Shown piece by piece: positions 1-8,586 of a stretch of DNA of 31,233 nucleotides. How positions within the stretch are numbered: position 1 is the first letter of the stretch; every line of letters begins with the position of its first letter. The notes beneath the pieces are model-generated. The model was not told where the DNA came from. It made no database searches and worked only from the letters and a program-made list of their open reading frames with translations. A program made the position numbers and the translations under genes. This DNA is from CAYQOX01 sp964419335 (GTDB lineage Bacteria > Hinthialibacterota > Hinthialibacteria > Hinthialibacterales > Hinthialibacteraceae). The stretch spans positions 1-31,233 of the forward strand of contig CAYQOX010000048.1 of NCBI GenBank assembly GCA_964419335.1, written 5' to 3'.

Positions 1-555
1 GAAGTAAAACTCACTGTGCCGCTTCCCCGGGAATGTGCTGCTTGCAATCCCGTGTCCCCCATGATGTGAACCGTCATAACTAAAGCGAATACAACCCAAG
101 TTGTGGATGATGAAAAAGACATAAACACCCCTCCCATTATTGTGTTGTAAAACAGCAAGTACAAATATTCAGCGATAATAACACGCATATAATTTAAATG
201 TCTAGAGATGGTCGATAATTATTCAATACTATTTTGCGCATAGGTTGTTTGATTGCAAATGTATAGGGTTATGATTGATTAGTATGATTAAATGTTTTGA
301 ATCTAGGAAAGGAGAAGGTAAGACATGGCAGATTATTTTGTAGTTGTGTGGTTTACTTTAAGATGCTATGTTGTCCATTATTAGCAAACAACCATGCTAA
401 CGAATGGCTTTTTGTATTTCTAGATTACGTTCTTTTTATAAAAGAAAGAAAAAAATATCGACTTGCGACGACATCCCCCTGAGAGCCTTGAAAATATTTC
501 TCAAGAGCCGATTGAAAACTCAATAAGTAATTAGGTTAACCAATTATACAGAAAC
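1..555. other. Left-edge region without a convincing gene
   Basis: This stretch lies downstream of the leftward MoxR gene and is AT-rich from about base 110 onward. An open frame on the minus strand begins with an ATG at 75-77 and runs off the left edge for about 25 codons, but it has no ribosome binding site and no recognisable protein. A 61-codon frame at 297-482 begins with TTG and has an unnatural Cys/Leu/Lys-rich composition. A 19-codon frame at 325-384 has a good purine-rich leader and is listed under findings. No terminator with a clear T-run was seen behind the MoxR gene. Confidence 0.6.
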
Positions 556-1557
556 CTACACGTGGGGTTCCTTGTACACGGTATCTACTTTTTCTAAAAT
601 GTCGTCTAACACCTTATCGGAGGTCCAACCTTCGGCTTCGCCTTCGAAATTAAGGATAATACGGTGACGTAGGGCAGGTTTTACCGAACTTTTAATATCA
701 TTGAAGCTTACATTGTATCGACCATCCAGCAGGGCTTTGATTTTGCCGGAAAGAATCAGGGCTTGGGCTCCACGTGGACTCGACCCATATCGCACGAATT
801 GATTCGTCATGTCGGTAGCAAACTCACTGCCCGGGTGAGTCGCCAGTACACATCGTACAGCATAATCACGCACATGGTTAGCAATGGGCACTTCGCGACA
901 TAATTTCTTCATTGCAATCACTTCTTCTGCCTTCATGATTTTTTCGGGATGGGGGTCGAGCTCATCCGTGGTGCGCATTAAAATTTCCGTCAATTCTTCG
1001 CGGGTGGGATATTCTACGTTTAACTTCAATAAAAAGCGGTCGAGTTGGGCTTCTGGAAGGGGATAGGTTCCTTCCATCTCTAAAGGATTTTGAGTGGCCA
1101 GCACCACAAACGGCTGCTTGAGTTCGTAAGTGGTTCCCCCGGCGGTTACTCGATGTTCCTGCATGGCTTCAAGCAGAGCCGATTGAGTTTTTGGAGTCGC
1201 GCGGTTAATTTCGTCAGCCAAGGCAACGTTTGTAAAAATGGGGCCTTGCTCAAAGCGAAAACTGCGGCGCCCATCCTCGGATTGATCAATAACATTGGTC
1301 CCCACGATATCGGCGGGCATGAGATCCGGGGTGAACTGGATGCGAGAAAATCGAAGATCAAGAGCCTCGGCCATCGTACGGACCAGGAGGGTTTTCCCCA
1401 ATCCGGGAACGCCTTCTAACAAGGCATGCCCTCCCGCGAAGAGACAAATTAAGGCTCCATCAATGATATCTTGTGCGCCTACGATAACTTTGGAAATCTC
1501 TTCACGCAGATGAATAAAATCCTCACGGAATTGTTGGGTGCGTTCTTCTACACTCAT
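556..1557 (-). CDS. MoxR-family AAA+ ATPase
   Basis: This is a 333-residue MoxR-type AAA+ ATPase, a cytoplasmic chaperone-like family that remodels or helps mature partner proteins, often metal- or VWA-domain proteins. The Walker A motif GVPGLGKT is at residues 49-56 and the Walker B segment VALADEIN at 111-118, followed by the family's TPKTQSALLEAMQE block. Length is normal. The ATG at 1557 was chosen over an in-frame codon seven residues upstream because AAGAGG (1565-1570, minus strand) sits seven bases before it. Family members usually precede a DUF58 gene and VWA-domain genes in one operon. Here the next 555 bases downstream carry no gene, so this copy looks orphaned. The family call is firm; the partner is unknown. 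Confidence 0.95.
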   Translation of the reverse strand: MSVEERTQQFREDFIHLREEISKVIVGAQDIIDGALICLFAGGHALLEGVPGLGKTLLVRTMAEALDLRFSRIQFTPDLMPADIVGTNVIDQSEDGRRSFRFEQGPIFTNVALADEINRATPKTQSALLEAMQEHRVTAGGTTYELKQPFVVLATQNPLEMEGTYPLPEAQLDRFLLKLNVEYPTREELTEILMRTTDELDPHPEKIMKAEEVIAMKKLCREVPIANHVRDYAVRCVLATHPGSEFATDMTNQFVRYGSSPRGAQALILSGKIKALLDGRYNVSFNDIKSSVKPALRHRIILNFEGEAEGWTSDKVLDDILEKVDTVYKEPHV

Positions 1558-1564
1558 AACCAGA

Positions 1565-1570
1565 CCTCTT
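1565..1570 (-). promoter_or_regulatory. Ribosome binding site deciding the MoxR start
   Basis: AAGAGG lies seven bases upstream of the ATG at 1557 and argues against the longer frame that opens at 1578. Confidence 0.7.
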
Positions 1571-1815
1571 TTTATCAATAAAAATGAAAAGTCATATGTT
1601 CCTTGTGGAATACTTCAGTATAGAAATAATGTATCATAAATCATGTTGGAGTAACCGGTCGAGCGAGTTCTGATAGAGAATTTCATGGAAACCTCTCGGA
1701 TAAACTTGGTTTAATTCTCAACGGATTAGCCAACTGAATTATGATAGAGAGAATTGATGAAGTGCGGTAGGAATCATTCACAAGCGATCCGTTCTAATAA
1801 ACTTTACGTGCTGCG

Positions 1816-3495
1816 ATGAATAGAGATACGTCAATAAATCGTTTCCCGTTGCCGACACACTGGCTGATATGGGCTGTGATCGTATGGACCCTGCTATTGG
1901 GTGGTATGGTGTATACCCATTCGATTCGTGAGGGCGGGGCAGCCTCCTGGGATGGTTTCGAGCGCTGTGCTTGGGGCGCGAATCTATGGCATGATCTTCG
2001 CCACGTGGACTTTATCGAGTTTTGGCGGCATACCCATGAACAAGTGGTATGGCCCTTTCTTCATTCCTGGATCACAGGATTATTATTTCTCCTCTTTGGA
2101 CCTACATTAGCCGCTGCTCGGCTTTTCTCCCTATTTTGTTTTGCCGGAATGGCTTTCTTGAATTGCTTGTGGTTTTATCGTGCCAAGTCGTATTGCTTAC
2201 ATCCTAAGAACATTTGTGAAATCAGGATCCAACCTTACTCATTTAATCATCTTGCGGGTGCCATAACCGCTTGGATTTTGTTCACATGCTCGCCCATGGC
2301 GGTTCAGCATGCGGCGGGAATTATGAGCGAACTGCCTGGCTTATTTTTGGTGTTTCTGGTGGTTTTCTTCTTTCCTTCCCGTGAGGAAACAGCACTACAA
2401 AAGTGGGTGCCTCCTGCCATCGTGTTGGCCTTATTGTTTCTGTTTAAATATAACTACGCTTGTTTGACTTATGCAGGGATTCTCCTTTCGCGTTTGTTCC
2501 AAGAAAAAGGCCGAATTTGGTCGCTCTTCAACAAGCGTGATGCGACACTATTCGGAGTGCCGCTTTTAGCACTGTTCTTATGGTTTATCCCCAATTTCTC
2601 TGCCAAAGTAGAAGGCTTCATCGGCTTTGCTTTAAACAATCCCTCCGCACGTATGCCTCTAAGTTTGTCTAGCCTATTGTTTTATCCAACCCAAATCCCG
2701 GAGGCTTACTTCCCCCACAGTTCAATCGCGCTTATAACTTTATTAATACTCGCCGTAGGCGCTTTTTATTCCCCACGTATTTGTTTAACCAACCCGTTGG
2801 TCATGTGTTTTCTAATTCATAGCCTAGCGGCTATCCTCCATCCTATGAAAGATATCCGATTCATGTTCATTCCCATGGGGTTATATTATGTCATGGTAGG
2901 AGAAGCCGTGGCGGGTTTGATCAACAAGCGGAATGGGCTTACCATTGCAAAGCATGGAAAAATAACCTTGGCGATTCTCGGAATCCTTTTAGGGATAACT
3001 CTGCTTTCTCATAAAGAAACCTATACTCAACCCCATCTTTCACAAAACCAATCCTTTCAGGCTCCTTTACGTTTTATTCTCGATCATGTGGAACCTGATG
3101 ACCGAACCGCCTTTTTGGTGTCCCATGATTGGATCATTCCTCCCGCCATTAGTTTTAATTTAATTGTTAATCGGGATATGATCCAACGCACAAAAGATGG
3201 GAAGAAACGCTGGGATTTTCTCTATTTATTTTTTCCTTTGGCAACATTCCAGCAGGATTCTAAGGAGCAATGGCTGGGAGATATTCGCTCTCGATTGTTT
3301 TCTATGAACGCCAACCAGATCATCGCGGTTGAAACCACCGCACCGCACAAGATCGCTTCTTTTGATCCTCTCTTTGCTGGAACACACGCAATGATTTCCC
3401 TACTCGATTCATTGGAAGAATTTACCTTGAAGGAATCGAGAGAGTTTGAGCGAATAGATTTACGTATCCGCATTTATACACTCAATAATCACTAA
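1816..3495 (+). CDS. Polytopic membrane protein, probable GT-C / family 39-like glycosyltransferase
   Basis: The 559-residue product has a hydrophobic helix near residues 18-36, a loop of about 60 residues rich in Trp, Asp, Glu and His, then repeated membrane segments to about residue 400 and a soluble C-terminal tail of about 140 residues. This layout (helix, acidic first external loop, many helices) is that of GT-C glycosyltransferases such as the ArnT/PMT-like family 39, which move sugars from polyprenyl-phosphate donors. The loop residues W-D-G-F-E are where such enzymes place their catalytic acid, but I cannot confirm alignment. There is no strong ribosome binding site at the ATG. The stop overlaps the convergent DUF1232 gene. 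It could also be an unrelated polytopic protein of the same architecture. Confidence 0.55.
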   Translation: MNRDTSINRFPLPTHWLIWAVIVWTLLLGGMVYTHSIREGGAASWDGFERCAWGANLWHDLRHVDFIEFWRHTHEQVVWPFLHSWITGLLFLLFGPTLAAARLFSLFCFAGMAFLNCLWFYRAKSYCLHPKNICEIRIQPYSFNHLAGAITAWILFTCSPMAVQHAAGIMSELPGLFLVFLVVFFFPSREETALQKWVPPAIVLALLFLFKYNYACLTYAGILLSRLFQEKGRIWSLFNKRDATLFGVPLLALFLWFIPNFSAKVEGFIGFALNNPSARMPLSLSSLLFYPTQIPEAYFPHSSIALITLLILAVGAFYSPRICLTNPLVMCFLIHSLAAILHPMKDIRFMFIPMGLYYVMVGEAVAGLINKRNGLTIAKHGKITLAILGILLGITLLSHKETYTQPHLSQNQSFQAPLRFILDHVEPDDRTAFLVSHDWIIPPAISFNLIVNRDMIQRTKDGKKRWDFLYLFFPLATFQQDSKEQWLGDIRSRLFSMNANQIIAVETTAPHKIASFDPLFAGTHAMISLLDSLEEFTLKESREFERIDLRIRIYTLNNH

Positions 3496-3877
3496 AGCTT
3501 GATTGGCTATTTTTAATTTCTTCCTCGTCATTATCCTCGTAGCGTGGACGCTGGCTGAGGGCTTGTACGTGTTCATTAACCACTTCGGGCGGCGATTCTT
3601 TCACCAATTTACGAAATGCCCAGACCAGGATAATAATATCATCCACCCGGCCAATAAAGAAAAAAGGGAAATCATTGATCAAATCGAAGGGCATGAAGAA
3701 GTAGGCGATAGCAAAATAACAAAACGCCTTAAGGTGAAAAGGAACACGCTTATCGCTTAATAGCCGAGAGAAAAGCCGGATAAAGTTGGGTAAGTGAAAA
3801 ATGAAAGTCAGTACTTTCATTGGGGAAAAACGACGGCTGGCTTCCATGAATTTTGAGAAAAGAAAAGGGTTACGCAT
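3482..3877 (-). CDS. DUF1232 (YkvA-like) membrane protein
   Basis: A small protein of about 131 residues with the DUF1232 signature: a hydrophobic segment leading into F-M-P-F-D-L-I-N-D, then G-R-V-D-D and a second hydrophobic helix. Family members are small inner-membrane proteins of unknown function. The start is uncertain. An in-frame TTG at 3889 has GAGG only one base upstream, while the ATG at 3877 has the same GAGG thirteen bases upstream; I prefer the ATG. The C-terminal tail is charged (Asp/Glu run). The last 14 bases overlap the end of the convergent membrane-protein gene. It lies upstream of no other leftward gene, so it is probably expressed alone. Confidence 0.8.
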   Translation of the reverse strand: MRNPFLFSKFMEASRRFSPMKVLTFIFHLPNFIRLFSRLLSDKRVPFHLKAFCYFAIAYFFMPFDLINDFPFFFIGRVDDIIILVWAFRKLVKESPPEVVNEHVQALSQRPRYEDNDEEEIKNSQSSFSDY

Positions 3878-3933
3878 AACGAATGGCAAACCTCGGTCTG
3901 TTCATAAGGATCGATGATTCTCTCTTCATCTTA

Positions 3934-5367
3934 TTACAAACCTAGGCGTTGGCGTAGGGTATTACGCGAGATCCCCAACAATTTTGCCGCTTGGACTTGA
4001 TTATTATTGGTTTGAGACATGGCACGTTTGGCGAGTTCGACTTCCAGCCATTGAAAAACTTTCAGCGGACGTTTTTCTTGTTGCTTAGTGATCTGCTCCC
4101 AGAGGAAATCCACTGCGTTGTTCAGATTATCTTCTGCATGGCTCTCTACACTCTCTTGAAAGGATGGGGTCGGTTGGTTTTTTTTCCAATGGGCTTTTGC
4201 GGGGATGATCTGCTCGGGAGTAATGATATTTCCCCGTGATAAGAGCAGGGCGCGTTGTATCGCGTTTTCTAATTCGCGCACATTGCCCGGCCAATCATAC
4301 GAAGAGAGAAATTCCGCGGCTTCTTCAGACAGAGGCAGGCTATCGTAACCCGCTCGCTTGGCGAAATATCGGCACAGCAAGGGAATATCGCTGTTCCGAT
4401 CACGCAGCGGGGGCAAGTGGATATTCACCACTTGCAAACGGTAATACAAATCCTCACGGAATGAACCCTCCCGCACCATCGTTCCTAGTTCTTTGTTGGT
4501 CGCGGCAATGATCCGAACGTCGGTATGGATGATCTCCTTGCCACCAACCCGTTGAAAGGTCATATCTTGGAGCACACGCAGAAGTTTCCCTTGCGTTGTC
4601 AGGCTGAGTTCCCCAATTTCATCGAGAAAGATGGTGCCTTTTTGGGCTTGTTCGAATTTCCCAATTCGCCGTTCGTGCGCGCTAGTGAAGGCGCCTTTCT
4701 CATGGCCGAAGAGTTCGCTCTCTAACAGATTTTCTGGCAGAGCTGCACAATTAATAGGGAGAAATAGATTCTGTTTGCGCGAACTATGGCTATAAATCGC
4801 CCGGGCCACCAGTTCCTTGCCGGTACCGCTTTCACCGGTGATAAGCACCAGCGCATCGCTGTCGGCTACTTTTCCTATCAATTTATAAACCTCTTGCATC
4901 GCTGGGGATTGACCAATAAGCATATCCTCATTGCTATTGGTGGCCTCTTCAGTTCCCCACACCACCGATTTTTGCATTAAACGCCCAATCGATAGCGCTT
5001 GTTGAATCACCTCCATCATTTTTGGAGGGTCAAAAGGCTTCATGATGTAGTCATACGCGCCCAAGCGGGTGGCTTCGATGGCAGAGGTGGTGGTCGAGTA
5101 GGCGGTCATGATAATTACCGGAATTTGACGACTTATCTGGTTGATTTCCTTTAATGCGGTTAAACCGTCCATCCCCTCCATCTTAATATCCATAATGATT
5201 AAATCCGGCGTATGTTCCTGAACCTGTTCCAGCGCTTCTTCACCCGACATGGCATTGATAATAGTACAGTTCAATGGCGCTAAGAAGCGTTTGAAGGAAT
5301 AATGCACGTCCACTTCATCGTCGACAATAAGTATCATTGAATCATTGAGGGTATTGTTGTTAGTCAT
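3934..5367 (-). CDS. NtrC-family sigma-54-dependent response regulator
   Basis: The 477-residue protein has three domains. The receiver (about 11-130) has acidic-pocket D16/D17, phospho-acceptor D60, T88 and K110. The AAA+ sigma-54 activation domain has Walker A GESGTGKE at 178-185, the sigma-54 contact loop GAFTSA at 225-230 and Walker B GTIFLDEIGEL at 244-254. A Fis-type helix-turn-helix closes the protein (about 450-477, NNNQVQAAKLLGISRNTL). It is expected to be activated by phosphorylation and to open promoters bound by sigma-54 polymerase. No histidine kinase is adjacent, so it is an orphan regulator here, and I found no clear -24/-12 sigma-54 promoter in the window. Start: ATG at 5367; an ATG at codon 11 is also possible because neither has a strong leader. 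Confidence 0.96.
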   Translation of the reverse strand: MTNNNTLNDSMILIVDDEVDVHYSFKRFLAPLNCTIINAMSGEEALEQVQEHTPDLIIMDIKMEGMDGLTALKEINQISRQIPVIIMTAYSTTTSAIEATRLGAYDYIMKPFDPPKMMEVIQQALSIGRLMQKSVVWGTEEATNSNEDMLIGQSPAMQEVYKLIGKVADSDALVLITGESGTGKELVARAIYSHSSRKQNLFLPINCAALPENLLESELFGHEKGAFTSAHERRIGKFEQAQKGTIFLDEIGELSLTTQGKLLRVLQDMTFQRVGGKEIIHTDVRIIAATNKELGTMVREGSFREDLYYRLQVVNIHLPPLRDRNSDIPLLCRYFAKRAGYDSLPLSEEAAEFLSSYDWPGNVRELENAIQRALLLSRGNIITPEQIIPAKAHWKKNQPTPSFQESVESHAEDNLNNAVDFLWEQITKQQEKRPLKVFQWLEVELAKRAMSQTNNNQVQAAKLLGISRNTLRQRLGL

Positions 5368-5545
5368 TGGTTTTATGCTACTTATGTGTAATATAAAGCG
5401 ATGATAAGATTCGTTATTATGTCTCTATATATTGTAGGCATTTAGAATTAGGCTTCCAAGAAGATTTCCCATATCTTAACGTCTGACTTCGAGAGATCTC
5501 ATTTCCTTCGCCGCGAATTATTTGTTTCAAAAAGCATCTCAATGC

Positions 5546-5575
5546 TTGACTTTTTGTCCTGAGTGGTTTCATAAT
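5546..5575 (+). promoter_or_regulatory. Candidate sigma-70-type promoter for bactofilin
   Basis: TTGACT (5546-5551) and CATAAT (5570-5575) are separated by 18 bases, a good match to housekeeping -35/-10 elements. Transcription would start near 5582, downstream of the first in-frame ATG (5574), which supports translation from the ATG at 5619. Confidence 0.5.
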
Positions 5576-5618
5576 GAACTTACTCTATTTAAATATATTA
5601 GCAAGAGTAATACCAAAA

Positions 5619-6107
5619 ATGGCTGATTATTCTTTCACCGAAGACGATCTCGAGTTTGTCCCTGATCCCGAAGAGGAAGGCGAGGAACCCCTTCACGAAG
5701 TTTCTAGCCTTGTTTCTTCATCTGTTGATAAAGATGTTGAGATGGAGGGCGTCCTTCATCTTAAACATGGAATTGATATCGCAGGGAAATTTGAAGGTCA
5801 AATTCTCTCCAACCATACCGTCAATATAAAAGAAGAGGGATTGATCAAGGGGCAAATTGATGCCTTTAATTGTGTCATTGAAGGCCGCGTCGAGTGTGAA
5901 ATGACTGCACGCAAACGTTTGGAAATCCGGGGTGGAGGAACATTTGTAGGTAATTTAGAAATCCAGCCGGAAGTGATTATTCTTTCCGAGTTTGCTAATT
6001 TCGGCGAAGATGAAGAAGTCGCGAATAACTTCAAAAAAGAATTTATTCGCGACCGCACCAAGCCTCCAGAAGAGAAGAAAAATAATAGCGAAGGAAAGAA
6101 GCCATAA
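5619..6107 (+). CDS. Bactofilin-like polymer-forming cytoskeletal protein
   Basis: The 162-residue product has an acidic, disordered N-terminus (about 1-45), then a beta-helix-like core of short repeats with regularly placed Gly and hydrophobic residues (G-x-I-D-I-A-G-K-F-E-G, then G-L-I-K-G-Q-I-D-A, then V-I-E-G-R-V-E) and a Lys/Glu-rich tail. This is the DUF583/bactofilin pattern; bactofilins form nucleotide-free filaments that scaffold wall synthesis or polar structures. A longer frame begins at 5574, but a predicted promoter -10 element overlaps that ATG, so I chose 5619. Usual family length is 120-180 residues. It stands alone between divergent and convergent neighbours. Confidence 0.85.
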   Translation: MADYSFTEDDLEFVPDPEEEGEEPLHEVSSLVSSSVDKDVEMEGVLHLKHGIDIAGKFEGQILSNHTVNIKEEGLIKGQIDAFNCVIEGRVECEMTARKRLEIRGGGTFVGNLEIQPEVIILSEFANFGEDEEVANNFKKEFIRDRTKPPEEKKNNSEGKKP

Positions 6108-6172
6108 ACCTTTCTCTCTCCCTGTTTAATCAAAAATTAAACACAACCTGTCTTCTTTTAAACAAAACAAAC

Positions 6173-6206
6173 TCCCCTTGCTGTTTTATGAACAGTCGCT
6201 AGGGGG
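6173..6206. terminator. Possible bidirectional terminator hairpin between convergent genes
   Basis: CCCCT (6174-6178) and AGGGG (6201-6205) flank CTGTT/AACAG (6181-6185 and 6191-6195) with a five-base loop, forming an imperfect hairpin between the bactofilin gene and the leftward EEP gene. There is no good T-run on either side, so it is weak. Confidence 0.35.
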
Positions 6207-6222
6207 GCAGATTTAAGACTGC

Positions 6223-7125
6223 CTACTCTTCCAATTCCACCCACGCTTGTACCGGCAAATGGTCAGATGGAAAGCGTTCATCATCGTATTTATAATCAAT
6301 GACGCGATGGCGCAGGACTTTCACCGGCCCGCACACCAGAATGTAATCAATCTTGGTTTCAGGGGCACCGTGCTCAGTCCAATTTTTTATGGTAAAGGTG
6401 GCTGTCGGGCCTTCGTGTTCTTTCCCTTCGACCAAGGCATAGCGTGCATCTTTTAAGTCAGAACGTAAACCATTGATCGCTTCTTTTCCCGTGAGAAGGG
6501 CATAGGGATCTGACGATTCACGAAAATTGAAATCCCCCGTGATCACGCTTGGCGAATTCCCGCTGATCTCGTGAACTTTCTTAACGAGCAACTTCGCGCT
6601 TTCTTCCCGCGCTTTTTGTCCACGATGATCGAAGTGGGTATTAAAGTGGTAGAGTACCTTATCCAACTTTTTGTCTTTAAATTTCCCCCATGTAACAATC
6701 CTCGGAAAAGCAGCATCCCATGACTGGCTTCCGGGCTCATCAGGGTTTTCAGAAAGCCAAAAGGTCCCATGATCGAGTACTTCAAATCGCTCTGTTCGAT
6801 AAAAAATGGGAGAATGTTCCCCTTCTTCATCCCCATCGCTGCGGCCAACTCCATGCCATGCATAATCAGGGAGGCGTTCTTCCAAGTCGCGGATTTGTCC
6901 CATCAGCGCTTCTTGCAATCCTACGAGGTCAGATTGAAAGCGTTTGCCAATTACCTCAGCGACGTGATCTTTCCGGTTGGGCCATGCGTTAACCCCATCA
7001 TCCGGATTGTTGTAACGAATGTTGTACGTCATAACCCGAATGGTGGCTTCGTCCTGGCTTGCGACAACCATGGGAGAAATTGCCAGTAAGCATCCTAGTA
7101 AACAGAAAAAAAAGGTTCTAATCAT
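6223..7125 (-). CDS. Exported endonuclease/exonuclease/phosphatase (EEP) family enzyme
   Basis: The 300-residue product begins with a signal peptide (hydrophobic core about residues 3-21, cleavage likely after VVAS) and continues as an EEP fold, the DNase I/exonuclease III/sphingomyelinase superfamily of metal-dependent phosphodiesterases. Visible motifs are TYNIRYN with N35, the metal-binding Glu in LQEAL (E72), HFDHRG, the GDFN motif and the terminal SDHLPV with the catalytic His near 289. Substrate cannot be told from sequence; close types are often listed as exported nucleases or phospholipid/inositol phosphodiesterases. A TTG at 7149 would lengthen the frame, but the ATG at 7125 is followed at once by the signal peptide and has GGGAG just upstream. 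It starts 16 bases after the YggT gene, so the two probably share a transcript. Confidence 0.88.
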   Translation of the reverse strand: MIRTFFFCLLGCLLAISPMVVASQDEATIRVMTYNIRYNNPDDGVNAWPNRKDHVAEVIGKRFQSDLVGLQEALMGQIRDLEERLPDYAWHGVGRSDGDEEGEHSPIFYRTERFEVLDHGTFWLSENPDEPGSQSWDAAFPRIVTWGKFKDKKLDKVLYHFNTHFDHRGQKAREESAKLLVKKVHEISGNSPSVITGDFNFRESSDPYALLTGKEAINGLRSDLKDARYALVEGKEHEGPTATFTIKNWTEHGAPETKIDYILVCGPVKVLRHRVIDYKYDDERFPSDHLPVQAWVELEE

Positions 7126-7141
7126 GATACTCCCTACTTTT

Positions 7142-7423
7142 TTAACCAATCATGGTTCCCTGCGTGAATAACAAACTTAACAAATACCGGCGAGTAAAAT
7201 CAATGAGAAACAATATAACCAGAGGACTTAGATCCAATCCACCTTGAACTAAAAAGGGGAAGGCTTTTCGTGTGGCATCTAACAAAGGATCTGTCAATTG
7301 GGCAATAAATCGCACAATAGGATTGGCCGGATCGGCTTGAATCCAAGAGGTTACGCATCGAGCTAGAATCAGAAGTTCATATAACCAAATAAGCGTGTTT
7401 ACTAATTGTATAAGGGAAGCCAT
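7142..7423 (-). CDS. YggT-family membrane protein
   Basis: A 93-residue protein with two hydrophobic segments (about 3-23 and 65-85) around the central family block with A-R-C-V-T-S-W and the T-D-P-L-L-D-A-T-R motif, as in YggT proteins. These are small inner-membrane proteins linked in other bacteria to osmotic tolerance or cell division/thylakoid organisation; the molecular role is unclear. The ATG at 7423 was preferred to a TTG at 7429 because TTAGGA lies seven bases upstream of it. It is followed after 16 bases by the exported EEP enzyme on the same strand. Confidence 0.85.
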   Translation of the reverse strand: MASLIQLVNTLIWLYELLILARCVTSWIQADPANPIVRFIAQLTDPLLDATRKAFPFLVQGGLDLSPLVILFLIDFTRRYLLSLLFTQGTMIG

Positions 7424-7589
7424 CCTCAATTCCTAACTTTCATGGTGTAATACATACTTTATCATGCCACTTTTTGGAAGAATTGACAATATGTCCGTTT
7501 TCTCCTTTTCGCCTTCCCGTGGTGGCAGACTCGTGTAAACTAAAGTAAATACAAAAAGATGAGTTTACTGATCAAGTTTGGAGAGGGCA

Positions 7590-8462
7590 ATGCCGAGACG
7601 TGCGCCAGTGATTCTATCGACATGGAACTTTGGATTGCAGGCTAATGAAGCGGGGTGGGATGTGCTCAACAGTGATGGCAACGCGCTGGATGCCGTAGAA
7701 ATTGCGGCCAACGTGGTGGAAAATGATCCCGAAGTGACTAGTGTGGGGTATGGAGGGTATCCCAACGAACTGGGGGTTGTGCAACTAGATAGCGCTGTCA
7801 TTGATGGAAAAACCGGGCGCATGGGCTCTGTCGGCGCTCTGGAAGGGATAAAGAATCCCGCCTCCGTAGCCCGTAAAATATTAGAAGAAAACAAGCATAT
7901 CTATCTCATGGGGGAGGGAGCCAAACGCTTTGCCCTCCAACACGGTTTTCAAGAAGAAAATTTGCTAACCGAAGGCTGTGTGAAATGGTATGCGGAACAA
8001 CTTGGTAAACAAGAGAACCGGGGGCATGATACCATTGGTATCCTCTCGCTCGATATACAAGGCGATATGGCGGTTGCGTGTACCACCAGTGGCTTATCCA
8101 TGAAATGGCATGGGCGGGTGGGTGATTCACCTATCATTGGTAGCGGTTTATATTTAGACCAAGAGGTCGGGGGGGCGGTAGGCACCGGTGTCGGGGAAAG
8201 AGCGATTGAAGTTTGTGGTGCCTTTGCGATTGTTGAGTTCATGCGCGAGGGGCTCTCGCCCCAACAGGCATGTGAAAAACTCATCCAGCGGGTAGTAAAA
8301 CGGAATCAGCCCCATATTGATTTTCAATTGGCTTTTATTGCCATGAATCCCGAGGGAGATACCGGCGCAGCGGCTATAAAAGAAGGATTTGAATACGCGG
8401 AATTCGCTGAAGGAAAAAATCTATTGAAGCCAGGGGCAATTTATGGTAAAAACTTCAAATAG
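7590..8462 (+). CDS. N4-(beta-N-acetylglucosaminyl)-L-asparaginase-like Ntn hydrolase
   Basis: The 290-residue product belongs to the T2 family of N-terminal-nucleophile hydrolases (glycosylasparaginase / isoaspartyl peptidase). The precursor is expected to cut itself before T148 in the motif G-H-D-T-I-G, releasing alpha and beta chains with Thr as nucleophile. The STWNFG start, GNALDAV and the GGAVGTGVGE block match the glycosylasparaginase branch, which cleaves the GlcNAc-Asn bond of glycoproteins. There is no signal peptide, so the enzyme looks cytoplasmic, which is unusual for this branch and would imply uptake of glycopeptides. The ATG at 7590 has GGAG six bases upstream; a TTG at 7578 is the alternative. 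It is followed after 124 bases by the anti-sigma module. Confidence 0.9.
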   Translation: MPRRAPVILSTWNFGLQANEAGWDVLNSDGNALDAVEIAANVVENDPEVTSVGYGGYPNELGVVQLDSAVIDGKTGRMGSVGALEGIKNPASVARKILEENKHIYLMGEGAKRFALQHGFQEENLLTEGCVKWYAEQLGKQENRGHDTIGILSLDIQGDMAVACTTSGLSMKWHGRVGDSPIIGSGLYLDQEVGGAVGTGVGERAIEVCGAFAIVEFMREGLSPQQACEKLIQRVVKRNQPHIDFQLAFIAMNPEGDTGAAAIKEGFEYAEFAEGKNLLKPGAIYGKNFK

Positions 8463-8575
8463 AGGTTGATATTTGGGGAAGAGCGGTTTTAACGTGAGCC
8501 GAGTGGAAACCAAAACAGGGGGTTGCTTTTCTACGTCACATGTTTTTCCCCGCAGACCGGGTTCCGCATCCCTCC

Positions 8576-8579
8576 GGAG
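8576..8579 (+). promoter_or_regulatory. Ribosome binding site deciding the STAS gene start
   Basis: GGAG lies seven bases before the ATG at 8587. The upstream extension of the frame (from 8473) is unlike any STAS protein. Confidence 0.75.
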
Positions 8580-8586
8580 AAATATC

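Noticed and set aside
78..94. AACTAAAGCGAATACAA resembles AACTAAAGTAAATACAA at 7538-7554 (15 of 17 identical), a possible shared regulatory site.
   Set aside because: In a 31-kb window many pairs of 17-mers should match this well by chance, and the two sites have no common position relative to genes.
297..482. 61-codon open frame on the plus strand.
   Set aside because: It starts with TTG inside a purine run, has an unlikely composition and matches nothing I recognise.
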